A stretch of DNA of 64,000 nucleotides from Cymodocea nodosa (GCA_036874045.1 CM072342.1:3928501-3992500), one strand, 5' to 3'. Positions 12,001 to 23,535 are shown, numbered from the stretch's first letter. The notes: generated by a model not told the origin, from the letters alone. A program made the numbers and translations.

Positions 12001-15000
12001 GATCAAAATGCATACTTTAGTAATCAAGTGAAATCTTACCTGATTCAATTTCTTTGCCAATTGATGAACACCACAACGATCAGAAAGACCACGATACACC
12101 TATATCCAAAAAACATAATTACATCACAACTCAAGTTTGCAATGAAATATCATACAAGCGTATGAGAAACAAAGGAATTTACAAGTCGATCACGGAAGAA
12201 GCGCTCTTCATAGGCAAGTGCATCTTTAATGCTACGATTGAATGTGATATCCTGTTTTAATTGACAAATGTATACACATGAAACAGGTGAACTAAAAGTG
12301 ATAGATGCCATTGAAAATATCTTCACTGGAATACATTCATATGATATAAAGCTGGTTTATCAGAGTACAATGAGGTTATTAACTTATCATTATACAAGAA
12401 GCATGATTGCAAAAACAGGAATGCAAGAGGTTATAGCCACAACTACTAGAGAAATTTATCACACAAAAGAGAATACTGTCTCACCCAAATCTTTTATGAA
12501 GTACTATCAAAATATGAAATATATTTTTTATAATGATACTAAGAAGCTATGCTCTATGTAAACCTTTTTGAGCAGTTATATACTCCATATAAATTATTCA
12601 GGGAAAATGTCCAAAAAGTTGGTATGGTAGGATTTTGTGATTGGTTAGCAGCATACTGAATTGTCAATGCCTTTAGAATTTGTGCTAAAGGTTGCCAATT
12701 TTCAAGTCCTCCAACAGTGCAAATATAAAAGAAATGAATAAGAAAAATTCTGATTGTAAAACTGCCAAAAATAGTTCTTCCAATTCAAATTATTGTCAGG
12801 GTTCAGAAAAGGATTTCTAGGATGCATAAATTTCTGCTATGGATCTTTCTTTTTTGTCAGGGTTCACATTTTTTTGACCCCAAAAATCACCATGTTATAC
12901 CTACAAATAAAATTCATATGATGCACTGATTCTGATATAATGACATATTCATATCAGCATTTTCCACAACAATTATACCATAGCCGCTAAATCAGTTTAT
13001 GCCCCAATCTTCTCTTGCGGTAAAACTTCATACATCCATATCATATGGCAAGCAAATTAATAGTCATGCCAAGCACAACAAACACTAAAATATTGATAAC
13101 AAAACCTGTTGATTCATAAAAATCAAAACAAAGTATACAGTACACAAGATTGGCCTAAGTTTCATGGTTCAGACACATCAGTGAATATTCAAGATTTATT
13201 TTACCCAAATATAAAACTTTGTGGTCTATAATAGTAGTATGTATCCAATCCCTAGGCCTGTTGATGAATATTTGAAATCTGAAATTTAATTCAGATGTGA
13301 ATCTCTTTAGCATAAAATACTATGCCTATAATTATATTAGAATGTGTTAGAAAACAATGTATTAGGGTTTTATGTTGTAAGTGGCTTTAATCTCAAATTG
13401 TTTACAAAGTTTTTGGCTTTTTTATGTAGCTTCCATATATAGAAGTCATGTTTGTTTATAAATGATATAAAACTTCCACCCATTTCTTATGTTCCAATAT
13501 GACATTAGCGCTTAAGTTTTGAGAGTCCAAAAATGTGTAATTTTTAGGTGAGAGGCAAATCTTAGCTATTACCCTTCTTCCTCCAAACCACTGTCTATTG
13601 TTACTCGTCACCTCCTATTAAGGCCAACACTTTTTTTCTCTCTTTCTCCTTTTATTCCCTTTCTTTCCTCCTTCCTTTTCTTCTTTCCACTCTCATAAAT
13701 TTTACTATAATATAAATATAAATTAATACAAATATAATATAATATAAATTAATTATTCAAATTCTAATTAATATTAATATTATTTTTAATTTCTATATCA
13801 ATTAATTATTTCTACATTGATAATATTAATATTACAACAAATTAATAATTTAAAATATGAATATCATTGTTATTACAACATTATTATAATATTAATTGTT
13901 ACAATTATACATAAATTAATTATTTTCTACGTTGTTAATATTAATGATATTATTAACATTAATATATTATTATAAATAAATACAACATTTTACTAACAAA
14001 AACAATACAATACCATATAGTGTAATGTTATGTAATGTAATAATGTAACATAAAATTTTGTCAATGCATACACAATTGAGATAAAACTGATGTTATATTG
14101 TTATCAATATTAATATAATATAATATTGGTAATAATAACCTATTAATAGCATAAATAATCTAATTATTTGTTCATTATTAATTTTAGTATTAATATAATA
14201 ATTTATACTTTCCTTGTTATGAATAGGATTCTCATATAAATATGGCTTAGATGGATTAATGATATTTATTTAACTATTTTTAAAATTAAAAATTGAGATA
14301 AAATTATATTATATCCTTAGAAGACTTGAACATGTACAATACCCATATTTCAATTTCATTTGAATTTCTAGACAATACAAATACCAAGAAAATTGATCAA
14401 CGGAAAACTATTTTTTTATCCTTACCAATTGTTGAAAATTTCCTGACACCTACCAATTCATAGTACACAAACAAACCCTTCAGTTCAATTTGCAGAAAAA
14501 ACAGCTTGATAATCCATACTGAACCTAAGTCATGCATTTAATGACCACAATGCCGAAATTACTTTGAAAAACATCTTAGATTTTGGTAAATGGCATGTTG
14601 CTACTTACCATATTAGATTTCAGAAAAAAAGATGTTAGAAAAAATGTGATTGCTATATAAGGTATAAACTCATGGTACAATAATTAATATTGGTAAATGG
14701 CATCAAAAATTCATTAGGTCTGGGAAGTGGGATCTAAAATAATCAGCTTTAACTGCACATTCATTCACAAGGATCCAATTAGCATGGTTTAAGTCAAAGG
14801 ATGCAAGATGTACCTCTTGACTACGATTAACAACCCCAACATAACCAAGTCTAAGAGGAATCACATTTCCAAGTAGAAAATTACGGGCATCCGTACCCCT
14901 GTCCATGATATCCAACTAAGACAAAAAACAAAAAAGAAATAATTACTTCCACCTCTTTGTATAATAATATAATACAGCAAAATAACAGGCAACACCAAAA

Positions 15001-18000
15001 GTAAACAAAATAACACCCATGAAATCAGACCTTTGTGATGACACCAATTGTTCGAGAGCCTAGGAAATAAAATTGAAGATATTATCATCTGTTGAGAATC
15101 ATTTAAGACATAAATCAACAAGGACTTTTTCAACAATTTTACCATCAGGATCAGCAATCCTGGCCATTTGCAGTGCATCAGAATTTGCCAAATCAGAATT
15201 TGCTGGAGTTACAGCTAAAATAATACAAGTTTCATGCTTAATGTAAGATAGGATCATTGTTCTGATCCGTGCCTCAATATCACCAGGCTGATCGCCAACT
15301 GGGACTTTTGTGATTCCTGGCAAATCTACAAGTGTAATGTTGAGGACATTTGGTGAAAAAATCTTAAGCCGGATTTGTCTGTCAGAAACTCCCTTATTTT
15401 CTCCTGCTTCACGGTCAGTTTCAGCCTGCAAAGTGCAAAAAGAAATAATAAGCTGCATAATCTCAAAAGAACAGCTGTATAAGATGATAGAATAGATATT
15501 ACAATGCATTATCAAATGATCCAGTTACCTAGGTTAAGGTCTGTATTGCAAGCAGAAATTTCTTTTGATGCTTGAGGTCTTTATGGCAGCAGGCATGTAT
15601 ATGTGCATTCACACTCACGCATGAGTACACATATCATGTTTGGATATAACAAAGGACTTAAGCTTTTTTTGGTTAGTGGGGAGGGGGTGAATAAGGCAAA
15701 AGGAATATGGTTGAGTCAAGAAAATGCTCAAATAATATATGGAAAGTTTTGAGCAATTGAAAATTATTTTTAGAAAAATTTATTGAAATTATTTGGTGTT
15801 TTGAAAAAGCTACACTTTGTAAGTTATTGAAAGAAGTGTTTATAGCAACTTTTTTTATGCATAAAAGTGAAGTTGGTGCATTCAAAAAGTTATCATAAAC
15901 ATAACATTCGATTTACCTTTCAGGAATAAGTTGGTCCTCACAAACATTGCCAAATGTTAACTCTATGTATAAGTGCATCCTTATGCACTTGAGAATCAAA
16001 TTTATGGCCTCCGGACCCAGTGCAAAATTGTTTTATTCTATTCTATAAACAGAATCATGGAACGTCTACAAGTATTAACTGATAGAAAACCCAAGAATAA
16101 ATCCACCTTATCAGGTAAAGGCATCAACAATAATGAAATCCCACATGAGACAATGACTAAACATGCATTACAGGACACAGATTACATTTACCAACAATGA
16201 CTAATAGCATTCAAATACAGGCTGATGATATTGATGGGGAAGCTGAATAGCAGATCAGTAGTAATGTTGGTAGATCTGGGCAATAGACAATTTTATTTGT
16301 GAACAACTTGTCGATAGCTTGAGATTGGGCATTGGTAGTTTGAGATTGGACATTGGCAGGAAGGGGGTGATGAAGCTTATGGTTGCTCCAGGAGAATTAC
16401 TTAAATACAAGGTTTGCTATCCAGCTCAACAAATGGAGGTGGAAGGGGTCATGATAAATCCTGATTTGTATTTGGTGCCCCTAGGAGACAGCAATGTAGT
16501 TTTGGGAGTGTAGTGGTTTAAACTACTTGGGAATCTCATCTTAAACTTCGAGCAAATGTATTGTAGCTTCAAGATGAATGGAGAAACCATTAAATGGAAG
16601 GGAAAACCTCTTGAAACACTGCAGTAGATTAAAAATCAGGAGTTGATGGAAGAAGAGGATGAAGGTATCACAAAAAGGAGTATTAAAGATCAAACATATT
16701 TCTTTGCAGTGAGATGCCAATACGTCAAAGCATGTGGAGCCACTGATACAAGTAGGGCTTGACAAGTATCAAGATGTTTCAAAAGAGCCAGATGGTCTAC
16801 CACCTTGTAGAGGGATAGAAAATAGAAACCAGTTGAAAGACCGAACTAATGTAATCTCTAACAAGACCTACAGATATGCACATTTCCCAAAAATTGAAAT
16901 GGAGAGGCCAGTGGAGAATTACATCAGGCAAGCATTGGCTAGAAAAGAATGTAAGTACCTTTGCACCACCTGCCTTGTTAGTTAAGAAGAAAAGGAGATT
17001 GGAGGATATGTGCTGATTATAGGGAAGTAGATAACAACACAATTAAGGATTGACAAATAGGGTTGCTGATGCCCCCTCCAGAATGACTGTACTTTCTCAA
17101 CTACAAGGTATTACTCTTATAGGTCCTAAATGGTTGCAAAAATTAAAACAACTATATGTCACTTCTGAAGCTTATCAGGAACTTCTAAAAAAGTAGAAAA
17201 AATGTAGTCTTATAAAGTGGTAGATAATGTATTCTTTAACAAAAAACATGTTGACTCTTGATGTGGGAGTATACGACACAGAATTTTACAAGAATCAGTT
17301 ACAAACGGGCATGGTGGGTTTGAAAAGACTGGTTCATATGAAAAATGCAGTCTATTGAAAAGGGTGGCACAAAGATGTCAAAACCTATATTAAAGAATGT
17401 GATGTTTGTCAACGTATTTAGCAAGATGGCACTTATCCTACTTAACTCCTCCAACCACAGCATATCCCTAAGAACATTTGGAAAGATATTAGCATAGATT
17501 TTATTAAAGAATTGCCCAAGTCAGAGGAGAAATCAGTGCTGTTGGTAGTGATGAATTGCCTTACTAAATTTGTTCATTTCATTACCATGAAACATCCATT
17601 CACTGACAAGGAAGTGCCTCATATTTTTACAGCAATTTGCTCAATTACATGGCATTTCTTGCACAATTGTCAGTGATCATGAAACTGTATTTACAAGCCT
17701 CTTTTGGCAAGAGTCGATGAAACTAAAGGCACTAAACTCTCAGCTTACCATCCTCGATCAAACAGGAAAATGGAGGTAGTAAATGAAATCCATAAAACAT
17801 ATCTCGGATTCCATGTATCTGAGCAGCAGCATAAATGGTTGGAATGGCCACCTTAGGCAGAATATTGGTATAATATCAGCTATCACAGTACCATCAAGAT
17901 GTTTCTTTTTGAAGTATTATACAGTAGAATACCTCCCACGTTGCTGAATTAAATTCTAGATACTACCAGAGAGGTCATGGACGATGCTCAACTCAAGGCC

Positions 18001-19073
18001 AGAGACCACATTCTGCATCAAATGTACAAAAGAAGGGGTGTATCAATAGAGGGCAGAGTTGTAGGTGGAAATTGGTGACTGGGTCTGTTTGAAACTTCAA
18101 CCCTACATCCCTACCGTCAAGGCACGGTGATGCACTATAGCAACAACAAGCAAGCAGCTAAGTATCATGGACCATTTCAGATATATCATTCATAAAGTGG
18201 GCACTTTTGCTTATCACATCTTACTCCAAGAAGGTTCTAAAATCCTCCCAGTTTTTCACGTTTCTCAATTGAGGCAAAATCTCGTTCCTGTCACCACCAT
18301 CATTCCCCAAGAAGTTCCTGTGTCAATGATGACAGTTGAGCATGTTCCCTTTGTAGTGTTGGATTGACAGATGGTCAAGAAAGGCAACATTGCTACTAAT
18401 TAGTACAATACATAATTTGGACAATATATAATTTGTATTGACAGTTCTCTGAATATATTTTATGGGAATGGACCATGAGCACAAGTTGTTTTTTTTTCTA
18501 AAAGAAATCATAGTGAATGAACAATACTTATGTAATAAATACAATAGACACCTTTCGTCAGCAAAGAGGAATGTAAAAAGATTAACCCCATAAAAAATAA
18601 CCTTTCCAAAAATCTAGTATCATATCTATAGGATAACAAACAAACGAGAAAAATCATCACCGTTTATGAAACAACAAGGAAACCCTATCAGTGGTTAGTT
18701 CATTACTAACCTGAATCTCTCGCCGAATCGCTCCAAAATCATAAATCCTCTTCCCGGGCAGATGCAGGAACTCCCCCCACTCATCCTCGTCCCCCGCAAC
18801 ATCCCCACCCTTCCTTGGAGAATGCACCAGCTGCAACACCAACGGCCTCCTGGTGCAAATTTCCTGCCCCCGGGGCAGGAAGTCCCTGCCGACCAGCGCC
18901 TCGAGCACACTCGACTTCCCGCTGCTCTGGCTCCCCACCACCGCCACCTGGGGCAAGTCGATCGTCGACGAGCTCCCGAGCTGGGAGAATATGTCCTGTA
19001 GCTTGTTCACGATTGGAATTACCGAATGCCCTATCGGGTTTGCCCCCGCCAACGACGATGCGTCTTCCGCCAT
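40..19073 (-). CDS. DRP3: Dynamin-related GTPase, DRP3 type (3' end missing)
   Basis: Large GTPase that in plants divides mitochondria and peroxisomes. Exons, in transcription order: 18711-19073, 15143-15425, 15031-15059, 14814-14915, 12183-12251, 12040-12099, 11702-11815, 11058-11106, 8023-8132, 7558-7650, 7355-7447, 7139-7276, 1343-1456, 572-670, 411-453, 40-188. All have GT-AG borders and the phases sum to 636 open codons. The GTPase motifs are complete: P-loop GSQSSGKS (residues 47-54), DLPG (155-158), TKLD (224-227), NRSQ (255-258). The stalk follows, then a variable low-complexity linker. The next donor (38-39) leads off the window, so the GTPase effector domain is not seen; the family is usually about 800 residues. 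The start is the ATG at 19071-19073, which begins MAEDAS and matches DRP3 N-termini; an in-frame upstream ATG at 19250 lies in a poorly conserved 59-residue extension. The exon 15 acceptor could be nine bases further in. DRP3A and DRP3B cannot be told apart here. Confidence 0.95.
955..1171. mobile_element. Small hAT-like MITE candidate in DRP3 intron
   Basis: A 217-bp segment between DRP3 exons 13 and 14. Its ends are imperfect inverted repeats: CCTATTTGGAACCGC at the left, and CTCATCTGGAACCAC on the reverse complement near the right. It is flanked by TAAAGC at 949-954 and 1172-1177. TGGAACC-type ends fit non-autonomous hAT elements, although those normally make 8-bp duplications. No coding capacity. 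Confidence 0.5.
3668..4350 (+). mobile_element. LINE reverse-transcriptase fragment, copy 1
   Basis: Decayed C-terminal part of a non-LTR retrotransposon reverse transcriptase. The FxDD catalytic box has become F-A-N-D at 3699-3710. It is followed by recognisable but frameshifted segments of the thumb and C-terminal region, including the stretch preceding the typical R-x-R-P-K motif near 4320-4340. It is 5'-truncated and has many stops. It is directly followed by a second copy with the same start. Confidence 0.7.
4351..5038 (+). mobile_element. LINE reverse-transcriptase fragment, copy 2
   Basis: Second copy in the same orientation, offset about 683 bp from copy 1 and alignable along most of its length. 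It keeps F-V-D-D at 4382-4393. It ends with the region that encodes the last helix of these reverse transcriptases and then a TTATTATTGTTG tail near 5018-5030, typical of the 3' end of this LINE group. Many stops; no function expected. Confidence 0.72.
5530..5663 (-). repeat. 3' LTR of the TRIM-like element
   Basis: About 134 bp. It aligns with 6376-6534 in the same orientation, sharing the blocks around 5545-5560 and 5580-5640. It is preceded on the minus strand by the G-rich polypurine tract. The terminal CA is degraded. Confidence 0.75.
5741..5830 (+). repeat. CT-rich low-complexity tract
   Basis: A run of CT, CCT and CCCCTT motifs of about 90 bp inside the TRIM-like element. It produces spurious Pro/Ser/Leu-rich open frames on the plus strand and Glu/Arg-rich ones on the minus strand. 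Confidence 0.85.
6376..6534 (-). repeat. 5' LTR of the TRIM-like element
   Basis: 159 bp on the minus strand, TGTTAG to TTTACA. It contains a TATATATAGAG core near 6430-6440 that could act as the LTR promoter. The primer-binding site follows directly at about 6358-6375. Confidence 0.78.
8572..8815 (-). mobile_element. LINE 3' fragment
   Basis: Read on the minus strand, it contains the conserved C-terminal reverse-transcriptase stretch resembling RWF(G/S)HI near 8650-8680, then an IHVTDLT-like segment near 8610, and ends in a GTTGTTGTGG tail at the 8572 side. Internally deleted and full of stops. It is the same LINE group as 3668-5038. Confidence 0.6.
9715..9860 (+). mobile_element. LINE 3' terminal fragment
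   Basis: About 145 bp matching the last part of the LINE copy ending at 5038: a degenerate stretch resembling EIVKKYLNL, then KKKIHMANP, then a TTATTATTGTCG tail. 5'-truncated. It sits in DRP3 intron 8. Confidence 0.6.
13345..13690 (+). mobile_element. Partial second copy of the TRIM-like element
   Basis: In DRP3 intron 4. A 152-bp LTR-like segment (13345-13496) starts TGTTAG and ends with a CCCATTTCTTATGTTCCA block. It is followed by ATGACATTAGCGCTTAAG (from 13499), which matches the primer-binding region of the complete copy at 5530-6534. A CT-rich stretch (13565-13690) corresponds to its internal region. The 3' LTR was not found; the sequence runs into a very AT-rich tract. Confidence 0.6.
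13695..14290. repeat. AT-rich low-complexity tract
   Basis: About 600 bp made almost wholly of TTAAT, AATATT and TATAAT permutations within DRP3 intron 4. No coding signal. The stretch at 14470-14486 (ACACAAACAAACCC) resembles one end of the Tourist-like MITE at 41881-42537, but no partner end was found. Confidence 0.7.
16230..18370 (+). mobile_element. Ty3/gypsy remnant antisense in DRP3 intron 1
   Basis: Decayed pol of a Ty3/gypsy retrotransposon, opposite to DRP3. In order: the end of the protease (residues SNVVLGV at about 16490-16510, the position of the usual VLLGMDWL), the start of reverse transcriptase (RQALARKE, then a degraded KKKGSWRMCVDYRE-like stretch near 16980-17030), then a jump to integrase. 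Integrase shows the zinc-binding CDVCQR (about 17399-17416), a [17 protein letters not shown] catalytic-core segment (about 17487-17525) and a later AYHPRS segment. A GPFQI / [11 protein letters not shown] / FHVSQLRQ tail (18167-18300) resembles the region after the core in chromoviruses. Most of reverse transcriptase and RNase H is deleted, and many stops are present. No LTRs were recognised. Confidence 0.82.
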
Positions 19074-19250
19074 GCCTGCCGCTCTCTGGATAGGCCACCC
19101 GCTGTAGATCAATGGCGAATCAGGAACGATAGTACGGAACTGAACCCTACGAAGCGAAATCGGAGGGCCGAGAAGGCGTAGAGATTTCGAAAATCTTCCC
19201 TTCGTTTCGAAAGCTCTTCCTCCTCCAGCGGCCTCACATGCGCACAACAA
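19074..19250 (-). promoter_or_regulatory. Probable 5' UTR of DRP3
   Basis: GC-rich sequence immediately upstream of the DRP3 start. An open frame continues 59 codons upstream to an ATG at 19250, but it does not resemble DRP3 N-termini, so untranslated leader is more likely. The transcription start cannot be placed. Confidence 0.4.
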
Positions 19251-20807
19251 ATTGGGAAGACGGCGGTGGAATGACTATAATAACCCTGCATTGGGGAAAC
19301 AATTACTGGAACACGGGAGCATTTTCCGTGTTTTTGGGAGGGATAGTTTCGGAAACAACGATGATCGAGAAGCGGGGTTGTGGGCTTTCTTGCAGGGAAT
19401 CAGCAACCGTTTTCTGAATGGCACGGTACACGGCAGGGGAGCCCCCATTGGACCTCCACCGTTCGATGCGTTGAGATCGACGGTGGATTTGGATTCGGTA
19501 AAATTTGAAGTGAACCAGAATTCGATATATTTATCTATTCACTTGTCTCGTTTTCTATTTTATATGATTTCGACGAGTATTGTGTGGAGTACAACGCACC
19601 CGTCGTCCACCGTCATCGTCGCCGTCGTCGCCGTCGTCGTCGTTGTCGTTCACTTGTGTACGGTACCCAGCCTGCAACGCTTCTGGCCCGCCATCGTCGT
19701 CGCCACCGCCTCTTATGCAAAGAACCACCCCTCCTCCCCCCCGGTGTACGATGTCGTGGAAAATAATAATAATGAAGAAAATTATTAGAACTAAATTTCG
19801 ATATTTTATAATAAATAAAGTGTAAAATGACATTCCACGTGTTTATAACATTTTTATAATAGTTATTTAATCTTAATTAAATTTGCTAACTATTCATTGC
19901 TTATATAAATATTATAAATCACATGATTTTCTTTTTATTTATAAATGTTTTTCACTTCATTGCTCCAGTTGTATTTTTGTTTTTTCTCGTGAATTGCACA
20001 AATGTATTTTATCTCGTCACTTCCAATTACATCCTTATTTTTACATAAATTATGCATCTTATCTTATCAAATATTATATCAAAATTAAATTCAACATATT
20101 ATTTTAGATGTCTACAATACCGACAACAAAAATGACCTCGTAAACTAAATGGTTTGCTCAAGAAAATTTCTTCAACTATCACATGAGGAATGATGAACCA
20201 TCATTTTATATAACCTTAAAGTTGACTTTCTCTACGTTGACCTTTTTGTTGTTACTTTAACGAAGAAAATACCATCTCCTTTAAGAAACCTTGATTAAAA
20301 AATATTCATTACTCCAACGACACTTCTCCTCTTGTAGCTTTTCTTTCAAAACTCTCTCTTTGCCTCTTATAATTTTATCTACATTATCTTCTCCGTTAGT
20401 CATACCTCCTACAAAATCTTCTTTGCCTTCTATAGTATTTTTTTTTTAAGGTTAAGATAATCTCTAATCCTTGATTTTCTTGAGATTTGATCACTATATT
20501 ATTGACATAAATTCAAGTCCTCAGGTTCGCACTTATGGTTAAATTTCTAATCTCAATACCTGAAAAACAATTAATGCCACCATAGGTGTACTTGTTATAC
20601 TTGTAACTTTAGATTATTAGTTAATGTCATTTGTGATAGTGGGTTTGTTAACTTAATCAAGTGGTTAAATGTTATTTGCATGATAAATCACATGTACATG
20701 AACCTCATTATAGCTAATCAATTAACTAAAAAGGCATTATTTGATTCCTATAAGCACTTGGCATTATCGTAAATTTATCCAAACTTCTTCTTGAAGCTCA
20801 CTATGGG
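19251..20807. other. Intergenic region upstream of DRP3
   Basis: GC-rich near DRP3 and then AT-rich. It contains a GTC/CGC trinucleotide tract. A 178-codon open frame on the plus strand (19252-19788) runs through that tract and matches nothing I know, so I treat it as chance. No gene was recognised from 19.8 to 20.8 kb. Confidence 0.6.
19596..19662 (+). repeat. Imperfect (GTC)n trinucleotide microsatellite
   Basis: About 65 bp of GTC, CGC and GTT triplets upstream of DRP3. It produces open frames of Val, Arg or Ser runs in three frames, which are not genes. Confidence 0.85.
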
Positions 20808-21024
20808 TCTATTAGTGCATGACGGAAAATTCTGACGGAAAGGAAAAGGAAAATTCTGATAGAAAGAAAATGAAAAATTTGTAACGGAAAGTAAAAGGAA
20901 AATTCTGAGAGGGGTTTAGTGCAGGACGAAAAATTCTGATGGAAATTCTAACAAAAGTTTATTACAACTAATATTCGAAAAATACAAATACATCTTAATT
21001 GAAATATTACAATACGAAATAATA

Positions 21025-22257
21025 TCATCTAGTTCTTCCATCCCACATTGCCATCATCATATCTTCTCGCATCTTATCTGCCATTTCTTTTCTTTGTTCT
21101 TGAGTCATTCGAACCTGGGCATTACTTTCTATATGTATCTCTCCCATTGGTTGTATGTCATCAATAATATTTAACTCTTCCAACTCATCTAGCAGGTACT
21201 CAAGTAAATCTTCCTTATCATTCTTACGAATAAAATTATGAAGCAAAAAACATGCGATGACAATCTTTACTTGTGTTTCATATGGATATGGCATTTGACC
21301 ACGTAATATTGAGAATCGATGTTTCACAACTCCAAATGTACGTTCAATGACTGTTCTCAGTTGTGAATGTCTGTAGTTGAAATTTTCTACAGCATTACGA
21401 GTAACTCTATCATTAACATAATCAGATAGATAGTATCTTATACCTCGATATGGACAAATATATTCTGGTCGATTTGGATATCCAACATCAACTAAGTAAA
21501 ACTTACCTGTATAAAAAAAATATTAGTATGGTGATGTCTTCATAACTTGTAGAAGTGGAAAACACATTTACCTGGTGGAACTTGAAAACCATTAGGTCTA
21601 GTAACTGCATCTTGGAGAATACGAGCATCAGCAGCTGATCCTTCCCAACCAGCTAAAATATATGTAAATTCCATATCAAAATTACATGTTGCCATTACAT
21701 TTTGAGATAATTCACCTTTCCTGTTCCTAAATCTTGTTGTTTCTTATCCATAAATAGTTGCTTTGATATGTGTACCATCAATAGCTCCAATACAATCCTA
21801 TAAACATGCATTTTTATTTTGATATTGACTAAAATAACATTAAAGATAAGGAAACACCAAAGGTGTGGAAATGTACCTTAAAATATGGGTACACATTTGA
21901 GTCTTGACGAATTCGACTTGGTGTTTCAGATGAAAGTTTTGCTAGAAGAACATGATTTAGTCGTAATACAGCATTCAACACTTCATTAAAGTATTTACTA
22001 ACTGTCCAACTTGATCGACTAAATCATTCTGTAGTTACTCCATACCTTTGATTTTACCCAACTGTCACAAGGAACATGGCAAACTTCTCTTCTATACGAC
22101 TTGTACTTGAAAACAAAGTTGAGGTACTTGCAATCCCTGCTAAAATATTCCAAAAAGCAAATAAACGTCTTCACCTTCTTCTAGCATGTTCTTCCTATTC
22201 TTCAAATAACATCAATGTGTTATTTACTAGTTCGTCAAAATCCTCTTCAAAATTCAT
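21025..22257 (-). pseudogene. PIF/Harbinger DDE transposase, five stops
   Basis: It would cut and paste the element. Read on the minus strand it begins MNFEEDFDEL, continues through MFLVTVG and SKYFNEVLNAVLRLNHV, then DCIGAIDGTH (first catalytic Asp, about 21780-21800), LVDVGYPN (second Asp, about 21480) and ERTFGVVKHRF (Glu, about 21340), and ends MWDGRTR. Two short introns are visible (about 21798-21878 and 21507-21570). Five in-frame stops break it, at least two in contexts fitting CGA to TGA change; one is at 21744-21746. I saw no frameshift. The catalytic residues remain, so inactivation looks recent. Confidence 0.85.
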
Positions 22258-22460
22258 CGTCACCTACAAAATTTCATGTCCAAACATATTACAAGGTTGT
22301 AATACAAATAAACATATTACATGAAATCATTCCACAATTAATAGAACATAATAAAATATGATAAACAAGCATCAATAATAATATCATTCCACATTTCCTT
22401 GTCCAAACAAAAAGTAGTTACATCATACATCTAATACAAAAAAAAACATGTAAATCATCT

Positions 22461-23535
22461 TTAGTCTTCCATCTTTTCTAAGTGAAACTTCAACCATCCT
22501 TGTCGCATTTCTTTTAGATTTGATAGAAATATTTTACTGATTTCTTGCTTTTGGAATAATTGAGTAGCTTTATATCGATCAGTCATAGATAGATCTTCAA
22601 TCTCAAATATTGAAGCAATAGCTTCATCTAAAAAAGACTCAGACTTCTTTTGCCATGCAAACATTTCCTTCTTCCATGCAAACATTTCCTTCTTACATAC
22701 AAACATCTCCTTTTGTATGTGAACCATCTCTCTCATTTGTTCATTACGTACATCACCATTAACAGTATCTTGTTCACACAAAGTAAGAAAAGCTTGTGAC
22801 GTATCTTTCAAACTTTCTGCTATCATTTGTTGAGATTCTGCATGAGGGTGTGCTCGCTTCCCCTTTTTCCTCTGCTCCAATGGAACATGTGCACTTCCTC
22901 CTGAACTAGGAGGTATGTCAAAATCAAGGTCCATTCCATCTTGTGTAATGTCTAGAGTAAATGTATTTGGAACTTGAGTGTTTGGTACAATGTCTACTTC
23001 TTCTGCCTGTCTAGACATATTTCCACTAGTCATAGTACCTTCAAAAATGAGTTGTAATTGTTTATAAATCAAACATGATTTTCCCTTGCAGCTTTCACAC
23101 TCTAGATGTACCTACATAAAATTACAATATATATTAAGAAAAATTCAATACAATTGGGATAATCTTAAAGTATGTAAATAAAAATCTTACCTTAATAAAC
23201 TTCTTCCATATCTCTTCATCTATGTCAGTATACCCTTGTATGAAATTCCATCCCCATCCACTCTGATTTGCAATTTTTGAGTAGTTACGATAAATTTGTC
23301 TCCATGTCTTTAAGCGACTTTCCACATTCTTCTTTGTAATACATGCATTCCTTCTATTATTGTATTTTTCAACTACTTCATCCCAAGTGCTCCCTTTTAT
23401 CTTTCCATCTTGGGTTTTTTTGTTTCCCTCGTTTAATACTTCTGATAAAATATCTAAAAAGAATGCATCTGCATCAGCATTCCAAGTCATATAAGTTCGT
23501 CCTCCATTACCCCGTCCTCTATCAAGAGTACTCAT
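22461..23535 (-). CDS. Harbinger ORF1, Myb/SANT-like DNA-binding protein
   Basis: DNA-binding partner protein of PIF/Harbinger transposase. Two exons, 23191-23535 and 22461-23111, with GTAAGA donor and TGTAG acceptor, encode 331 codons without a break. Residues about 15-95 form the Myb/SANT-like domain of plant transposons (T-W-N-A-D-A-D-A-F-F start, a KGSTWDEVV helix, then LKTWRQIYRNY). The central part is acidic and Ser-rich with a basic KKGKRAH stretch. The C-terminal half is a charged helix with three near-identical copies of KKEMFAW, then a family-typical region ending near FHLEKMED. It lies in the same orientation as, and upstream of, the transposase. The intact frame contrasts with the broken transposase. 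It might still be expressed and could serve related elements in trans, which is an inference. Confidence 0.8.

Noticed and set aside
18762-19107. Overlapping open frames on both strands over DRP3 exon 1
   Set aside because: Shadows of the GC-rich first exon; only the frame with the GTPase P-loop is supported.
19252-19788. 178-codon open frame on the plus strand upstream of DRP3
   Set aside because: It runs through the GTC microsatellite, has a Val-run composition there, overlaps the DRP3 promoter region and resembles no known protein.
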